Assembly (NCBI RefSeq): GCF_000422965.1 | Contig: NZ_AUHB01000002.1 | Span: forward strand, 350,119 to 414,118 | Source of the DNA: Pleomorphomonas oryzae DSM 16300 | Lineage (GTDB): Bacteria > Pseudomonadota > Alphaproteobacteria > Rhizobiales > Pleomorphomonadaceae | DNA length: 64,000 bases | Reading direction: 5' to 3' | Shown: positions 45,680 through 55,325 of the stretch, in pieces | Numbering within the stretch: the stretch's first letter is position 1 | How the letters are laid out: every line of letters begins with the position of its first letter | Position numbers and translations under genes: made by a program | The notes under the pieces: model-generated | Told to the model about the DNA's origin: nothing | What the model saw: only the letters and a program-made list of their open reading frames with translations | The model's database searches: none

Positions 45680-46579
45680 ATGTCCGGTACCCCGACCTTT
45701 GCCGTCGCCCCAAGTTTCATGGGTCTTGCCCGCTTCGATCGTAGTGCCGCTTATACGCTGGCCGGCATTCCCCTCGACATCGGCGTCACCAATCGTACTG
45801 GTGCCCGGTCGGGCCCGTCTGCGGTGCGCACGGCAAGCCGCATGCTGACTGACGGCGACCACCCCCATTTCTGGATCGACCCGACCCGGCTCAATATTGC
45901 CGATATCGGCGACTTCCCGATTGCCCTCGGCGATCTCGCCGAAAGCTATCGGCTGATCGAGGCACAGGCAGAGGGACTGAACCACCTTCTCGCCATCGGC
46001 GGCGAGCATGGCATCACGCTGCCGCTCCTGCGGGCGCTTCGCCGCAAGGTTGGCACGCCACTGGGCCTCGTTCACTTCGACGCCCATGTCGATACCTGGC
46101 CGGACAACTTCGGGCAGGTCTACGGCCACGGCTCGCCCTTCTACCATGCCATCGAAGAGGGGCTCATCGATCCCAAGCGGATGATCCAGATCGGCATCCG
46201 CTCGCCGGTCCAGCGCGAGGTGTGGGATTGGACGATCGGCAAGGGCGTTACCATCCTCAGCGCCCAAGATGTCCACACGCTGGGGCCCGCGGTGGTCGCG
46301 GAACGCGTCCGGCAGGTCATCGGTGCCGGCCCCGCTTACTTTAGCTACGATGTCGACTGCCTCGACCCGGCCTTTGCGCCCGGCACCGGCACGCCGGAAT
46401 TTGCCGGAATCCTCCCCTGGCAGAGCCAGGCCATTCTTCGGAGTCTCATGGGGATCGACTTCGTCGGCATGGACGTCGTCGAAGTGGCTCCCGCCTACGA
46501 CGTTTCGGAGATCACCGCGCTGGCTGCCGCCACGGTGATCTGGGACTATCTTGGTCTCATTGGCTCCCAAAGGGCTTAA
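45680..46579 (+). CDS. speB: Agmatinase / ureohydrolase family enzyme
   Basis: 299 residues. The binuclear manganese site of the arginase family is complete: AIGGEHGITLPLL, LVHFDAHVDTWPD and YFSYDVDCLDPAFAPGTGTPE. Agmatinase splits agmatine into putrescine and urea; guanidinobutyrase and related enzymes look the same at this level, so the substrate is an inference. It lies 32 bp after the sensor kinase and converges on choV. Confidence 0.85.
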   Translation: MSGTPTFAVAPSFMGLARFDRSAAYTLAGIPLDIGVTNRTGARSGPSAVRTASRMLTDGDHPHFWIDPTRLNIADIGDFPIALGDLAESYRLIEAQAEGLNHLLAIGGEHGITLPLLRALRRKVGTPLGLVHFDAHVDTWPDNFGQVYGHGSPFYHAIEEGLIDPKRMIQIGIRSPVQREVWDWTIGKGVTILSAQDVHTLGPAVVAERVRQVIGAGPAYFSYDVDCLDPAFAPGTGTPEFAGILPWQSQAILRSLMGIDFVGMDVVEVAPAYDVSEITALAAATVIWDYLGLIGSQRA

Positions 46580-46598
46580 TCGGCTACTTCTGAGCCGG

Positions 46599-47651
46599 TC
46601 ACTTCCTGAGGATGGCCTTCACGATCGCTTCCGAGCTGATGGTGCCCACGATCCGGTCGCCATCCTCGACCAGCACCGGCTTGCCGGTGGCGACGGAGGC
46701 GGCCATCACCTCGCGGATCGGGGTGCGGAGCGCGACCACGGCGCTCTCCGCATCGCGCACGGCTTCCTCGACCGGTGACATGACGTCGGCGGCGCGCAGC
46801 ACATTGAGCGGGTTCATGTGGGCGACGAACTCGGCGACATAGGGGGTCGCCGGAGCCAGCATGATCTCCTGCGCGGTGCCCACCTGAACCACCCGGCCGC
46901 CGGCCATGATGGCGATGCGGTCGCCGAGTTTCATCGCTTCGTCGAGATCGTGACTGACGAACAGGATGGTGCGTTGCAGCTCGGCGCGAAAGCCGATCAG
47001 TTCGTCCTGCAACTTGTCGCGGATCAGCGGATCGAGGGCCGAGAAGGGCTCGTCCATCAACAGGATCGGCGCCTCGGTGGCAAAGGCTCGGGCGAGGCCC
47101 ACCCGCTGCTGCATGCCGCCCGAGAGCTCCTGCACCCTGCGATCGGCCCAATCGGCGAGATGGACGCGCCTGAGCTCAGTCTCGACACGCGCGGCGATTT
47201 CCGCCTTGGGGGTGCCGGAGAGTTCGAGGCCGAGCGCCACGTTGTCGGCCACCGTCCTCCAGGGCAGAAGACCGAATTGCTGGAATACCATGGCGACGCG
47301 CTGGCGGCGGATGCGGCGCAGCGCCGCTCGATCGCAGCGGGCGACATCCACTTCCTCGTCGCCATCGCGAACGAACAGTCGGCCGCGGCTCACCCGGTTG
47401 AGCCCATTGACGGCCCGGACCAGCGTCGATTTGCCCGAGCCGGAAAGCCCCATCAGCACCAGGCATTCGCCTTCCCGCACCGAAAAGGATGCCTGCATGG
47501 CGCCAACGGTGAGGCCGGTATCGGTAGTGATCTCCGACGGCGAACGGCCGGCGTCGATCAGCGGAAAGGCAGCTTCGGGCTTCTTGCCGAAGACGATATC
47601 GACGCGCTCGAAGCGCAGCGCGTCGCGAACGCGGGAGGATGACACAAACAA
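46599..47651 (-). CDS. choV: Choline ABC transporter ATP-binding protein
   Basis: 350 residues of the ProV/ChoV type. It shows Walker A MGLSGSGKSTLVRAVNGL, MVFQQFGLLPWRTV, VQELSGGMQQRVGLARAF, ILLMDEPFSALDPLIR and VSHDLDEAMKLGDRI. A CBS-like C-terminal part (ADVMSPVEEAVR...PVLVEDGDRIVGTI) often senses ionic strength in this family. It is the last gene of choX-choW-choV, on the minus strand; choW ends 4 bp upstream. Confidence 0.93.
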   Translation of the reverse strand: MFVSSSRVRDALRFERVDIVFGKKPEAAFPLIDAGRSPSEITTDTGLTVGAMQASFSVREGECLVLMGLSGSGKSTLVRAVNGLNRVSRGRLFVRDGDEEVDVARCDRAALRRIRRQRVAMVFQQFGLLPWRTVADNVALGLELSGTPKAEIAARVETELRRVHLADWADRRVQELSGGMQQRVGLARAFATEAPILLMDEPFSALDPLIRDKLQDELIGFRAELQRTILFVSHDLDEAMKLGDRIAIMAGGRVVQVGTAQEIMLAPATPYVAEFVAHMNPLNVLRAADVMSPVEEAVRDAESAVVALRTPIREVMAASVATGKPVLVEDGDRIVGTISSEAIVKAILRK

Positions 47652-47655
47652 CTCC

Positions 47656-48486
47656 TCAGCCGCGAATCCGGCACATGCGGTCGAGCATGATGGCGATCAG
47701 CACGATGGCGAGACCGGCAGTAAAGCCCATGCCGATGTTGACGGTGTTGAGCGCTCTCACCACCGGCACACCCAGGCCGTTGGCGCCGACCATCGCTGCG
47801 ATCACCACCATGGACAGCGACAGCATGATGGTCTGGGTGAGGCCGGCGAGAATCTGCGGCATGGCGTGCGGCAGCTCCACCTTGACGAGGCGCTGAATAG
47901 GCGTGGCGCCAAAGCTGTCGGCCGCTTCGAGCAGCGGCTTGGGCGTCGAGGAAACGCCGAGAGCGGTGAGGCGGATCGAGGCGGGCAGGGCGAAGATCAC
48001 CGTGGCGATCAGCCCCGGCACCATGCCGAGGCCGAACAGCACCAGCGCCGGAATGAGGTAGACGAAGGTGGGGATCGTCTGCATCAGGTCGAGCACCGGC
48101 CTGAGAGCCGCCATCGCCCAGGCGCGCCGGGCGGCCAGAATACCGATCGGCACGCCGAGACCCATGCAGACCGCCGACGAGGCGACGACGAGAGCAAGCG
48201 TCTGCGTCGTCTCCTTCCAGAAGCCTTGGTTGACGATGAACAGCAGGGCCGTGGCAACGAACAGGGCAAGCGGGATCGAGCGCTTCAGGATGAAAGCCAG
48301 CGTGGCAATCAGCGCCACAGTCACCGGCGGCGGCGGCGCCTGCAGGGCCAGGACGATCCAGCCGACGGCACCGCCGAGCACGGCGGCGATGGTGTCGAAG
48401 AAACCGCCGCCATTGGCTGTCAGCCAATCCACCAGCGTCTTGGCCCAGGGGCCGACCGGGATTTTGTAGGCCGTCAGGAAGTCCAT
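47656..48486 (-). CDS. choW: Choline ABC transporter permease
   Basis: 276 residues. The N-terminus MDFLTAYKIPVGPWAKTLVDWLT is characteristic of ChoW. About six hydrophobic segments follow, and an EAA-type loop LLEAADSFGATPIQRLVKVELPHAMPQIL couples to the ATPase. The start at 48486 is preferred over the ATG 18 bp upstream because it matches that family N-terminus. Confidence 0.92.
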   Translation of the reverse strand: MDFLTAYKIPVGPWAKTLVDWLTANGGGFFDTIAAVLGGAVGWIVLALQAPPPPVTVALIATLAFILKRSIPLALFVATALLFIVNQGFWKETTQTLALVVASSAVCMGLGVPIGILAARRAWAMAALRPVLDLMQTIPTFVYLIPALVLFGLGMVPGLIATVIFALPASIRLTALGVSSTPKPLLEAADSFGATPIQRLVKVELPHAMPQILAGLTQTIMLSLSMVVIAAMVGANGLGVPVVRALNTVNIGMGFTAGLAIVLIAIMLDRMCRIRG

Positions 48487-48518
48487 GATCGCCTCAGCTT
48501 CCATTTACCGCGTCAGGT

Positions 48519-49454
48519 TCAAAGCCCTAGCGACGCTTTCACCGCGGCGAGGCCATCCTTGCCGTCGCGCGTCGTCACGCCGTCGAGCCAGGGGGTAAGC
48601 GTGTCGGGATGCGCCTTCAGCCAAGCCTTGGCAGCGTCCTTGGCCTCGGCGCCATTGTCGAGGATGTCGCCCATGATCTCGTTTTCGAAGGGCAGCGTGA
48701 ACTTCAGATTGCGGACGAACTTGCCGAGGTTCGGGCAATCGGCCGCGAGGTTCTTGCGCGTGTTGGTGTAGATGGTGGCACCGCCGAAGTTCGGCCCGAA
48801 GATGTCGTCGCCGCCCGAGAGGTAGGCCATCTCGAAGCGGGCATTCATCGGGTGCGGCTCCCAGCCGAGGAAGACGATCGGCTTCTTGTCCTTCACCGCC
48901 CGGCTCACCTCGGCGAGCATGCCCTGCTCGGAACTTTCGACCAGCTCAAAGCCGTTAAGGCCGAATTTACCGTCGTTGATCATGCCGAGAATGAGGCGAT
49001 TGCCGTCGTTGCCCGGTTCGATGCCGTAGATCTTGCCGTCGAGCTCCGACTTGAACTTGGCGATGTCGCCGAAGGATTTGAGACCGGCGTCGAAGGTGTA
49101 TTTGGGCACCGCCAACGTGTACTTGGCACCCTCGAGATTGATGCCAGTCACCTCGATCGTTCCCTTCTCGCGATAGGGCTTGAGGTCGGCCTCCATGGTC
49201 GGCATCCAATTGCCTAGGAAGACGTCGATGTCGCCGTTGGCCAGAGACGCAAAGGTCACCGGCAGCGCCAGGAGCTGCACCTCCGGCTGATAGCCGAGCC
49301 CTTCCAGCACCGCTGAGGCCGCGCCGGTGGTGGCCGCGATATCTGTCCAGCCGACATCGGCGAAGCGCACCTTCGTGCAGGCATCGCCATCGGCGGCGAG
49401 CGCCGGGGCGGTAAGCGCAAGGGCGATCGGCAGGGCGGCAAAGGCGGATTTCAT
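48519..49454 (-). CDS. choX: Choline ABC transporter substrate-binding protein
   Basis: 311 residues. A signal peptide (MKSAFAALPIALALTAPALA) precedes an OpuAC-type betaine/choline-binding fold: TKVRFADVGWTDIAATTGAA, GLGYQPEVQLLALPVTFASL, DVFLGNWMPTMEADLKPY and PIVFLGWEPHPMNARF, with aromatic residues placed to hold a quaternary amine. It is first in the choXWV operon and diverges from betI across an operator. The start at 49454 gives a clean signal peptide. Confidence 0.94.
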   Translation of the reverse strand: MKSAFAALPIALALTAPALAADGDACTKVRFADVGWTDIAATTGAASAVLEGLGYQPEVQLLALPVTFASLANGDIDVFLGNWMPTMEADLKPYREKGTIEVTGINLEGAKYTLAVPKYTFDAGLKSFGDIAKFKSELDGKIYGIEPGNDGNRLILGMINDGKFGLNGFELVESSEQGMLAEVSRAVKDKKPIVFLGWEPHPMNARFEMAYLSGGDDIFGPNFGGATIYTNTRKNLAADCPNLGKFVRNLKFTLPFENEIMGDILDNGAEAKDAAKAWLKAHPDTLTPWLDGVTTRDGKDGLAAVKASLGL

Positions 49455-49746
49455 TGGCGGTATCGCTCCTCGACCCATCCGGAAACGGCGTCCCGGCGGG
49501 GCTGTGAAAGTTTTATGACCATGCGGAGCGAAATAAATACGCATTTTCCTGCGCTTGCCAATGATTTTTTGGAAAACTTTCGGGGACTACTTCGGTTCCC
49601 GCACAGGAATTGGCCTGCTACAGCGTATTTGTCAGCTGTCGTGCATGCCTGTCCGTTTCGAATTGGACAGATCTACGCTTCCGGATTTTTATTGATTGAG
49701 CAGTCAATTAAAAATATGCTGTGCGGTAGGAGCGAAGGGGAGTGCA
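49455..49746. promoter_or_regulatory. Divergent control region choX / betI
   Basis: 292 bp between the two genes. It is AT-rich near 49500-49590 and again around 49680-49720. The only distinct element is the BetI-type operator listed separately. Promoters were not assigned with confidence. Confidence 0.5.
49691..49708. promoter_or_regulatory. BetI operator
   Basis: ATTGATTGAGCAGTCAAT is an imperfect palindrome (ATTGA..TCAAT outer arms and TG..CA inner arms around AG). It resembles known BetI boxes of E. coli and rhizobia and lies 39 bp before betI. It should allow choline-responsive repression of betI and probably of choXWV. Confidence 0.75.
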
Positions 49747-50337
49747 ATGCCGAAGCTTGGCATGCAGCCGATCCGTCGGCAGCAACTGATCATGGCAGCC
49801 GTCGAGGCCATCCACGAACGCGGGCTGAATGGCGTCACCATGGGCGACATTGCCAAGCGGGCCGGTGTATCGCCGGCGCTGGCTCACCACTATTTCGGCT
49901 CGAAGGATGAACTGCTGTCGGCCACCATGCGGCATCTCCTGGGCGAGTTCGCTCTCGCGGCTCCCCCCCGCCTCGTCGATGCGGCCGATTCGCGCGCCCG
50001 CGTCGATGCCATTCTGGAAGCGAGCTTTGCCCCCGAGCAGTTCTCGCCGGCCCTGATTTCCACTTGGCTCGCCTTCTATATGCAGTCGGTGCATGACAAG
50101 GCGGCGGCGCGTTTGCTGGGCATCTACCTGAAGCGGCTCGAGGCCAACCTGCGGCACGATCTGCGGCCGTTGGTCGGCGACGGCGCGGTGGCGCTGGCAC
50201 GCGGTATCGCGGCAATGATCGACGGCCTCTGGCTGCACGCGGCTCTGCCGACCTTGCATCGCTCGCCGGAGGAGGCGCTCGGCATCCTGCGCGACTATGT
50301 CGACGGCCGCCTCGCCGCCGTCGCGCAGACGGAGTGA
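49747..50337 (+). CDS. betI: Transcriptional repressor BetI
   Basis: 196 residues of the TetR family. The N-terminal helix-turn-helix region, MPKLGMQPIRRQQLIMAAVE then GVTMGDIAKRAGVSPALAHHYFGSKDELL, matches BetI closely. The ligand domain has ALISTWLAFYMQSVH and AMIDGLWLHAALP. BetI represses choline uptake and glycine betaine synthesis genes until choline is present. No betA or betB is in the window; the transporter choXWV is the visible target. Start at 49747 after GGGGAGTGCA. Confidence 0.93.
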   Translation: MPKLGMQPIRRQQLIMAAVEAIHERGLNGVTMGDIAKRAGVSPALAHHYFGSKDELLSATMRHLLGEFALAAPPRLVDAADSRARVDAILEASFAPEQFSPALISTWLAFYMQSVHDKAAARLLGIYLKRLEANLRHDLRPLVGDGAVALARGIAAMIDGLWLHAALPTLHRSPEEALGILRDYVDGRLAAVAQTE

Positions 50338-50401
50338 TTCCTCGTTTGCCTCAGGCAGAGGGTGCAGCTAGGCTCGACCGTCCTCCCGGAGCCTTTCATC
50401 C

Positions 50402-51280
50402 ATGCCTATCCGCCACATCGCTCTCGCCGTCCTCGTCACGGCGATCTGGGGCTTCAATTTCGTGGTGATCCGCCTTGGTCTGGGTTCGGTGCCGCCGCTG
50501 CTGCTCGCCGCCCTGCGCTTTGTGGTCGCCGCGCTGCCGGCCCTTTTCCTCGCCCGGCCGAACGTGCCACCGCTGCGGATGATGGCGATCGGCATGACGC
50601 TGTTCGTCGGCCAGTTCGCCTTCCTCTTTCCGGCGATGAAACTAGGCATGCCGCCGGGGTTGGCTTCGGTGACGCTGCAAAGCCAGGCCTTCCTGACCAT
50701 CCTGTTCGCCGCGCTGGCCCTTGGTGAGCGGCCGAAGCCGCGTCAGCTGGCGGGCGCCGGCATCGCGGCGCTGGGTCTCCTGACCATCGCCACGACAGTC
50801 GGTGGTGATTTCACCGTCGTCGGTCTCGGCCTCACCATCGCCTCCGCCGCCAGTTGGGCGATCGGCAATGTGCTGATGCGGGGCGCCGGCAAGCCCGACA
50901 TGTTGCCGATGATGGTCTGGCTGAGCCTCGTCCCACCGATCCCGCTCTTTCTCCTGTCGCTTGCCATCGAAGGCTGGCCGGCTATCGTATCCGGCGTCGC
51001 CGGCATGGGACTGGTCGGCGCCGGATCGGTCCTCTACCTCGCTCTTCTCGCCACGCTCGTCGGCTTCGGTCTCTGGGGCTTTCTCCTCAAAAATCACCCG
51101 GCGTCGACGGTCGCACCCTTCTCCCTTCTCGTGCCCCTGTTCGGCACGCTGTCCTCCTGGCTTGTGCTGGGCGAAACCTTCTCGCCGTTGCGCGTTGCCG
51201 GCATGGGCCTGATTCTTTTGGGCCTCGCCACCATCGCGCTGCCGCTGCCGGTCTTTATCAAAAAACAACGGGCGGCCTGA
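50402..51280 (+). CDS. EamA family (DMT) transporter
   Basis: 292 residues with ten predicted membrane helices in two EamA repeats. The first repeat opens VLVTAIWGFNFVVIRLGLGSVPPLLLAALRF and the second is seen in SAASWAIGNVLMRG. The RhaT/EamA group mostly exports amino acids or metabolites; the substrate is unknown. Its stop codon lies inside the terminator of the converging cytochrome gene. Confidence 0.88.
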   Translation: MPIRHIALAVLVTAIWGFNFVVIRLGLGSVPPLLLAALRFVVAALPALFLARPNVPPLRMMAIGMTLFVGQFAFLFPAMKLGMPPGLASVTLQSQAFLTILFAALALGERPKPRQLAGAGIAALGLLTIATTVGGDFTVVGLGLTIASAASWAIGNVLMRGAGKPDMLPMMVWLSLVPPIPLFLLSLAIEGWPAIVSGVAGMGLVGAGSVLYLALLATLVGFGLWGFLLKNHPASTVAPFSLLVPLFGTLSSWLVLGETFSPLRVAGMGLILLGLATIALPLPVFIKKQRAA

Positions 51281-51290
51281 AGGCCGCCCG
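51260..51290 (-). terminator. Intrinsic terminator of the cytochrome c gene
   Basis: CGGGCGGCC (51269-51277) pairs with GGCCGCCCG (51282-51290) around TGAA. On the minus strand the stem is followed by TTGTTTTTT. The loop contains the stop of the convergent EamA gene. Confidence 0.85.
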
Positions 51291-51317
51291 CGCTCTGCTG
51301 TCTTGCTCGGAAAGATC

Positions 51318-51935
51318 TTACGGCAGCGGTGCCGGATTGGCCGACAGCGACCTGAGATAGGCGATGACGTTGGCGCGGTCTTCCGGCTTCTTGATGCCGG
51401 CGAAGGCCATCTTGTTGCCCGGCACCTCAGCCTTGGGATTGGTCAGATAGACGTCGAGCGTCGCATAATCCCAGGTATGAGACTCGCCGAAGGTGGACAT
51501 ACCCTGCGAATACTTGAAGCCTTCATGGGTTCCAGGCTTGCGGTTGACCACTTCCCAAAGGCCGGGACCGACCTTGTTGTCGCCCGTGTTGGCGAAGGAG
51601 TGGCAGGCGGTACAGACCTTGGCGGTCTTCTCGCCAGCCGCTGCATCGGCTGTCTTGAGGCGGTCGGCGATCGGAGCCACGTCCGTGGCAGCGCCGGCCG
51701 CGGTTGCCGCTTGCTGGCTCGCCGCGGCGGCCGGGGCATTGGCATCCGGCTTCACTGCGGCAGGGGCAGAGGCCTCGGTGGCAGCCACCGCCGGCGCGGC
51801 CTTCATGTCCACCACATAGCCGGGGGCTGTGGGCTCCTGCTTGGCAAAAATCTGACCAGATAGGAATTCGATGGCAAAGACGACGACGGCGACCGCCAGC
51901 ACGGCGCCGAGAATCTTGTTGGGTTGCAGCGACAT
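51318..51935 (-). CDS. cycM: Membrane-anchored c-type cytochrome
   Basis: 205 residues. An uncleaved signal-anchor ([19 protein letters not shown]) is followed by an Ala-rich linker of about 70 residues, then a class I cytochrome c domain: [13 protein letters not shown] (CxxCH heme site), [13 protein letters not shown] and [21 protein letters not shown] with the Met ligand. It resembles CycM, which carries electrons from the bc1 complex to cytochrome oxidase. The start at 51935 ([10 protein letters not shown]) fits; a longer reading adds 18 residues. It diverges from kdsB, a common rhizobial arrangement. Confidence 0.9.
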   Translation of the reverse strand: MSLQPNKILGAVLAVAVVVFAIEFLSGQIFAKQEPTAPGYVVDMKAAPAVAATEASAPAAVKPDANAPAAAASQQAATAAGAATDVAPIADRLKTADAAAGEKTAKVCTACHSFANTGDNKVGPGLWEVVNRKPGTHEGFKYSQGMSTFGESHTWDYATLDVYLTNPKAEVPGNKMAFAGIKKPEDRANVIAYLRSLSANPAPLP

Positions 51936-52159
51936 CGGGAACACCGGCTCCTTGCAGTCACGCGGCGCCCGCCCCGGCGCGCGTAACATTTGGCGATCTG
52001 AGGATGGACCTCGCCAGAGGCTTTCTGGTCACACTCGGCAGCATATACGGGATTTTGCTCCCTCCTGCAAACTATCCTCAGGTCGCGACAGGCCTTATAA
52101 AGCGGCCGCTTAGGAGCGCCTCGATCAGCGCCGTCCGCGGCCCGCCGGAAGGAATTCAA

Positions 52160-52915
52160 GTGTCCGAGAAGAAGCCGAACGCCCTGGTGATCATTCCCTC
52201 GCGCCTCGGGTCGACACGCCTGCCGGAAAAGCCGCTCGCCGACATCCATGGTGAGGCGATGATCGTCCACGTCTGGCGGCGGGCGATGGAAGCCGGCATC
52301 GGCGATGTGGTCGTCGCTTGCGACCATCCTTCCATCAAGGCAGTGATCGAGGCGGCCGGAGGTCGTGCTGTGCTGACGCGCCCCGATCATCCCAGCGGTT
52401 CGGACCGCATCTTCGAGGCCCTGTCGAAGGCTGATCCGGATGGCCGGATCGAGTTCATCGTCAACGTGCAGGGGGATCTGCCGACCATCGCGCCGGCCGC
52501 TGTGCGCGCCTGCTTCGATCCGCTTCTCGATCCTGCCGTCGACGTCGCCACGCTGACGGCCGAGATCGTCCGCGCCGAAGAGAAGGTGGATCCCAACGTC
52601 GTCAAGGTCGTCGGCTCGCCGATCGCCGATCGCCGTCTCAGGGCTCTCTATTTTACGCGTGCCACGGCGCCCTATGGCGACGGGCCGCTCTATCATCACA
52701 TCGGCCTTTACGCCTATCGCCGCTCCGCACTCGCCCGCTTCGTGACCCTACCGCCCTCGACATTGGAGAAGCGCGAGAAGCTCGAACAGCTCCGCCTGCT
52801 TGAGGCCGGCATGCGCATCGACGCCGCTGTCGTCGATGACGTGCCGCTCGGTGTCGACACGCTGCACGACCTGGACAGGGCGCGAACGATTATTGGCGCT
52901 GCACTTAAGGGATGA
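52160..52915 (+). CDS. kdsB: 3-deoxy-manno-octulosonate cytidylyltransferase
   Basis: 251 residues. KdsB activates Kdo with CTP for lipid A inner core synthesis. Motifs are [62 protein letters not shown] and [13 protein letters not shown]. The start is a GTG at 52160 ([13 protein letters not shown]) with GGAAGGA upstream; it is the only start that fits the family, since earlier in-frame sequence is antisense to cycM. Confidence 0.96.
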   Translation: MSEKKPNALVIIPSRLGSTRLPEKPLADIHGEAMIVHVWRRAMEAGIGDVVVACDHPSIKAVIEAAGGRAVLTRPDHPSGSDRIFEALSKADPDGRIEFIVNVQGDLPTIAPAAVRACFDPLLDPAVDVATLTAEIVRAEEKVDPNVVKVVGSPIADRRLRALYFTRATAPYGDGPLYHHIGLYAYRRSALARFVTLPPSTLEKREKLEQLRLLEAGMRIDAAVVDDVPLGVDTLHDLDRARTIIGAALKG

Positions 52916-53073
52916 GGGATCGCTGAGCGTTTGCGGTGAATCAGCCCGCCGGAAACGCCCCATCGTCTCCTCGGGGCGCAATTTCCTATCCAAAACCGGT
53001 CGCCACTTTTGCTGGAATTGCTCTGGCACTGCTGCTATGCCGCTCTCCGCCTGTTGAAAAGCGGAAGAGAACG

Positions 53074-53958
53074 ATGTCGGACAAGCTGAAGGTCGTGTTC
53101 CAGGGCGAGCCGGGCGCCAATTCCCATCTCGCCGCCCTCGAAGTCTATCCCGATTGCGAGCCGGTCGCCTGTCCGACGTTTGAGGATTGCTTTGCCGCTT
53201 TGGCCTCCGGCGCCGGCGACCTTGGCATGATCCCCATCGAGAATTCGACGGCTGGCCGCGTCGCCGACATCCACCACATCCTGCCGCATGCCGACGTGCA
53301 TATCATCGGCGAGCATTTTCTGCCGGTGCATCACCAGTTACTCGGTGTTCGGGGCGCGAAGCTCGAAAACGTCAGAACGGCACAGAGCCACATCCAGGCG
53401 CTCGGCCAGTGCCGGCAGACGCTCCGCTCGCTTGGCATCACGCCGGTCGTCGGCGCCGACACCGCCGGCTCGGCTCGCGAGATCGCCGAGGCTGGCGATC
53501 CCACCCGCGCCGCCATCGCCTCGTCGCTGGCCGCCAAGATCTACGGCCTCGACGTGCTGAAGGCCGATTGCGAGGATACGCTCCACAACACGACGCGCTT
53601 CATCATCCTGTCGCCGCAGCCCGCCGCTGCGCCGCCGCGCGGCACGCCGACGGTCACCACCTTCATCTTCCGCGTCCGCAACATTCCGGCGGCGCTCTAC
53701 AAGGCACTGGGTGGGTTTTCGACCAACGGCATCAACATGACCAAGCTCGAGAGCTACCAGCTTGAGGGGCAGTTCTTCGCCACGCAGTTCTATGCCGACG
53801 TCGAGGGCCATCCCGATGACCCGGCGGTGAAGTTCGCTCTCGAAGAGCTTGAGTTCTTCAGTCGCGAGGTCAAGGTGTTCGGCAGCTACCCGGCGAGCCC
53901 GTTCCGCGATAAAATCCGCGAGCCGGCCGCCCATCTGGGGCTCCGGCCCGGCGAATAA
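53074..53958 (+). CDS. pheA: Prephenate dehydratase
   Basis: 294 residues. It converts prephenate to phenylpyruvate for phenylalanine. The catalytic part shows FQGEPGANSHLAAL, LGMIPIENSTAGRVADI and NTTRFIILS; an ACT domain (TTFIFRVRNIPAALYKALGG, LESYQLEGQFFATQFY) gives feedback control by phenylalanine. It has no chorismate mutase fusion. Start at 53074 (MSDKLKVVFQGEPG) after GGAAGAGAACG. Its stop is 3 bp from the converging nudC stop. Confidence 0.95.
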   Translation: MSDKLKVVFQGEPGANSHLAALEVYPDCEPVACPTFEDCFAALASGAGDLGMIPIENSTAGRVADIHHILPHADVHIIGEHFLPVHHQLLGVRGAKLENVRTAQSHIQALGQCRQTLRSLGITPVVGADTAGSAREIAEAGDPTRAAIASSLAAKIYGLDVLKADCEDTLHNTTRFIILSPQPAAAPPRGTPTVTTFIFRVRNIPAALYKALGGFSTNGINMTKLESYQLEGQFFATQFYADVEGHPDDPAVKFALEELEFFSREVKVFGSYPASPFRDKIREPAAHLGLRPGE

Positions 53959-53961
53959 GCC

Positions 53962-54897
53962 TCACTTCAGGTCGGCCCATACCTCGATGAGTTGGCGGGC
54001 GACCGCCAGCCTCGGCGGGCAATGCAGCTTGCCGACCTCGGTGGTGGCCAACATCGCCTTCACTTCGTCGCGGCTGAACCAGGCGCAGTCGTCCATCTCG
54101 GCCTTGTCAACCACGATATCGGTGGAGATGGCTTCGCCATAGCAGCCGAGCATCAGATTAGCCGGGAACGGCCAGGGCTGGCTGGCGTGATAGCGCACGG
54201 CGCCAACGTCGATGCCTGATTCTTCCTTCACCTCGCGGCGGACGGCGTCCTCCACCGTTTCGCCGGGCTCCATGAAGCCGGCAAGGCAGGTATACATGCC
54301 CGCCTCGAAGCGCGGCGTGCGGCCGAGCAACACCCGGTCCTCACCGTCCTGGATCAGCATGATCACCACGGGGTCGGTGCGTGGGAAATGCTGCGTGCCG
54401 CAGCCGGTACAATTGCGCTGATAGCCGGCGGCAATGCTCTCGGTCGGCGCTCCGCAAACGCCGCAGAAGCGATGGCGCTGATGCCAGAACAGCGTGGCGC
54501 GCGCCTGCGCAACCGGACCAAAGCCATCGGCCCCCACCAGCGCGTCGCGGGCCAGGCTGCGAAGATCGACCAGCGTTTCGCCAGGCTCCAGCTCGGGCTC
54601 AGTCTTGAACTCGCCGGCAAACCAGGGCCGCCCTTCGGGGTCGAGGCCGAGGAAGATCTGCGTCTCCGTCTCCCGGAACAGCGCATTGGCCGCACTGCCT
54701 TCAAAGTCGAGGCGCCCCGATTTTACCAGCACGCGGTCGCCGAACAGCATCATCAGCCGTCGCTGCGGGTCTTCGAGATGGCGTTGCACCAGCGGCGCGT
54801 CGGTGCGCTGTTCCGAGTGGCGGTGGAGAGGGTTGACCGAATAGGTGTTGTGGCTCGACCAGTCGAAGCCGGAGGAAGGATCGGGAGGCAGGATCAT
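53962..54897 (-). CDS. nudC: NAD+ diphosphatase (NudC)
   Basis: 311 residues. A zinc ribbon (HRFCGVCGAP then NCTGCGTQHFPRTDP, four Cys) precedes the Nudix box GFMEPGETVEDAVRREVKEESG. The SQPWPFPANLMLGCYGEA motif after it is specific to NudC. The enzyme hydrolyses NAD(H) and removes NAD caps from RNA. Confidence 0.95.
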   Translation of the reverse strand: MILPPDPSSGFDWSSHNTYSVNPLHRHSEQRTDAPLVQRHLEDPQRRLMMLFGDRVLVKSGRLDFEGSAANALFRETETQIFLGLDPEGRPWFAGEFKTEPELEPGETLVDLRSLARDALVGADGFGPVAQARATLFWHQRHRFCGVCGAPTESIAAGYQRNCTGCGTQHFPRTDPVVIMLIQDGEDRVLLGRTPRFEAGMYTCLAGFMEPGETVEDAVRREVKEESGIDVGAVRYHASQPWPFPANLMLGCYGEAISTDIVVDKAEMDDCAWFSRDEVKAMLATTEVGKLHCPPRLAVARQLIEVWADLK

Positions 54898-54954
54898 CTT
54901 GCAGTTGCTTTCCGCGCGCCAGCTCCAGCGCTGGCGGCTTGCTTGAAGGCGTGG

Positions 54955-55227
54955 TTAGCGGGTACGGCCAACGTTGAGAAGTCGCAGCACCAGCCATACC
55001 GGGACCACCACCACGGCGCCCAGCAGGAAGTAGCGCCAGACGCGGTCGACGGCGTCGAAGCCCATGGACCAGATGCGGTTGGCAAAGCGCATGGCCGACG
55101 CGACGATATCGTAGGGTTCGACGCCAAGCGCGGCCAGCACCACGCCGACCACCAGCGAAAGAATGACGAGCCGTAGAAGAAGGCGTGCCGGGCTGTCGCC
55201 GAGCAGGCGCTGGAAACGATCGGACAT
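54955..55227 (-). CDS. DUF6460-type small membrane protein
   Basis: 90 residues: MSDRFQRLLGDSPARLLLRL, two hydrophobic segments (LVILSLVVGVVLAALGV and YFLLGAVVVVPVWLVLRLL). This resembles small uncharacterised proteins of Hyphomicrobiales assigned to DUF6460. Function is unknown. The start at 55227 matches the family; 28 extra residues from 55311 look spurious. It lies between apaG and nudC on the same strand. Confidence 0.75.
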   Translation of the reverse strand: MSDRFQRLLGDSPARLLLRLVILSLVVGVVLAALGVEPYDIVASAMRFANRIWSMGFDAVDRVWRYFLLGAVVVVPVWLVLRLLNVGRTR

Positions 55228-55325
55228 GGGGACGCTCCGGCTTTCCGGTGGGGAGGGTTGCCGAGAGATAGGCGCGGCAGCCAGCCTTGTCCAGCCATTG
55301 CGAGCGGGCAATGGACAAGGAACAA

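Noticed and set aside
46966-48771. Long open frame antisense to choV/choW/choX
   Set aside because: Gln/His/Arg-rich translation crosses three real genes on the other strand.
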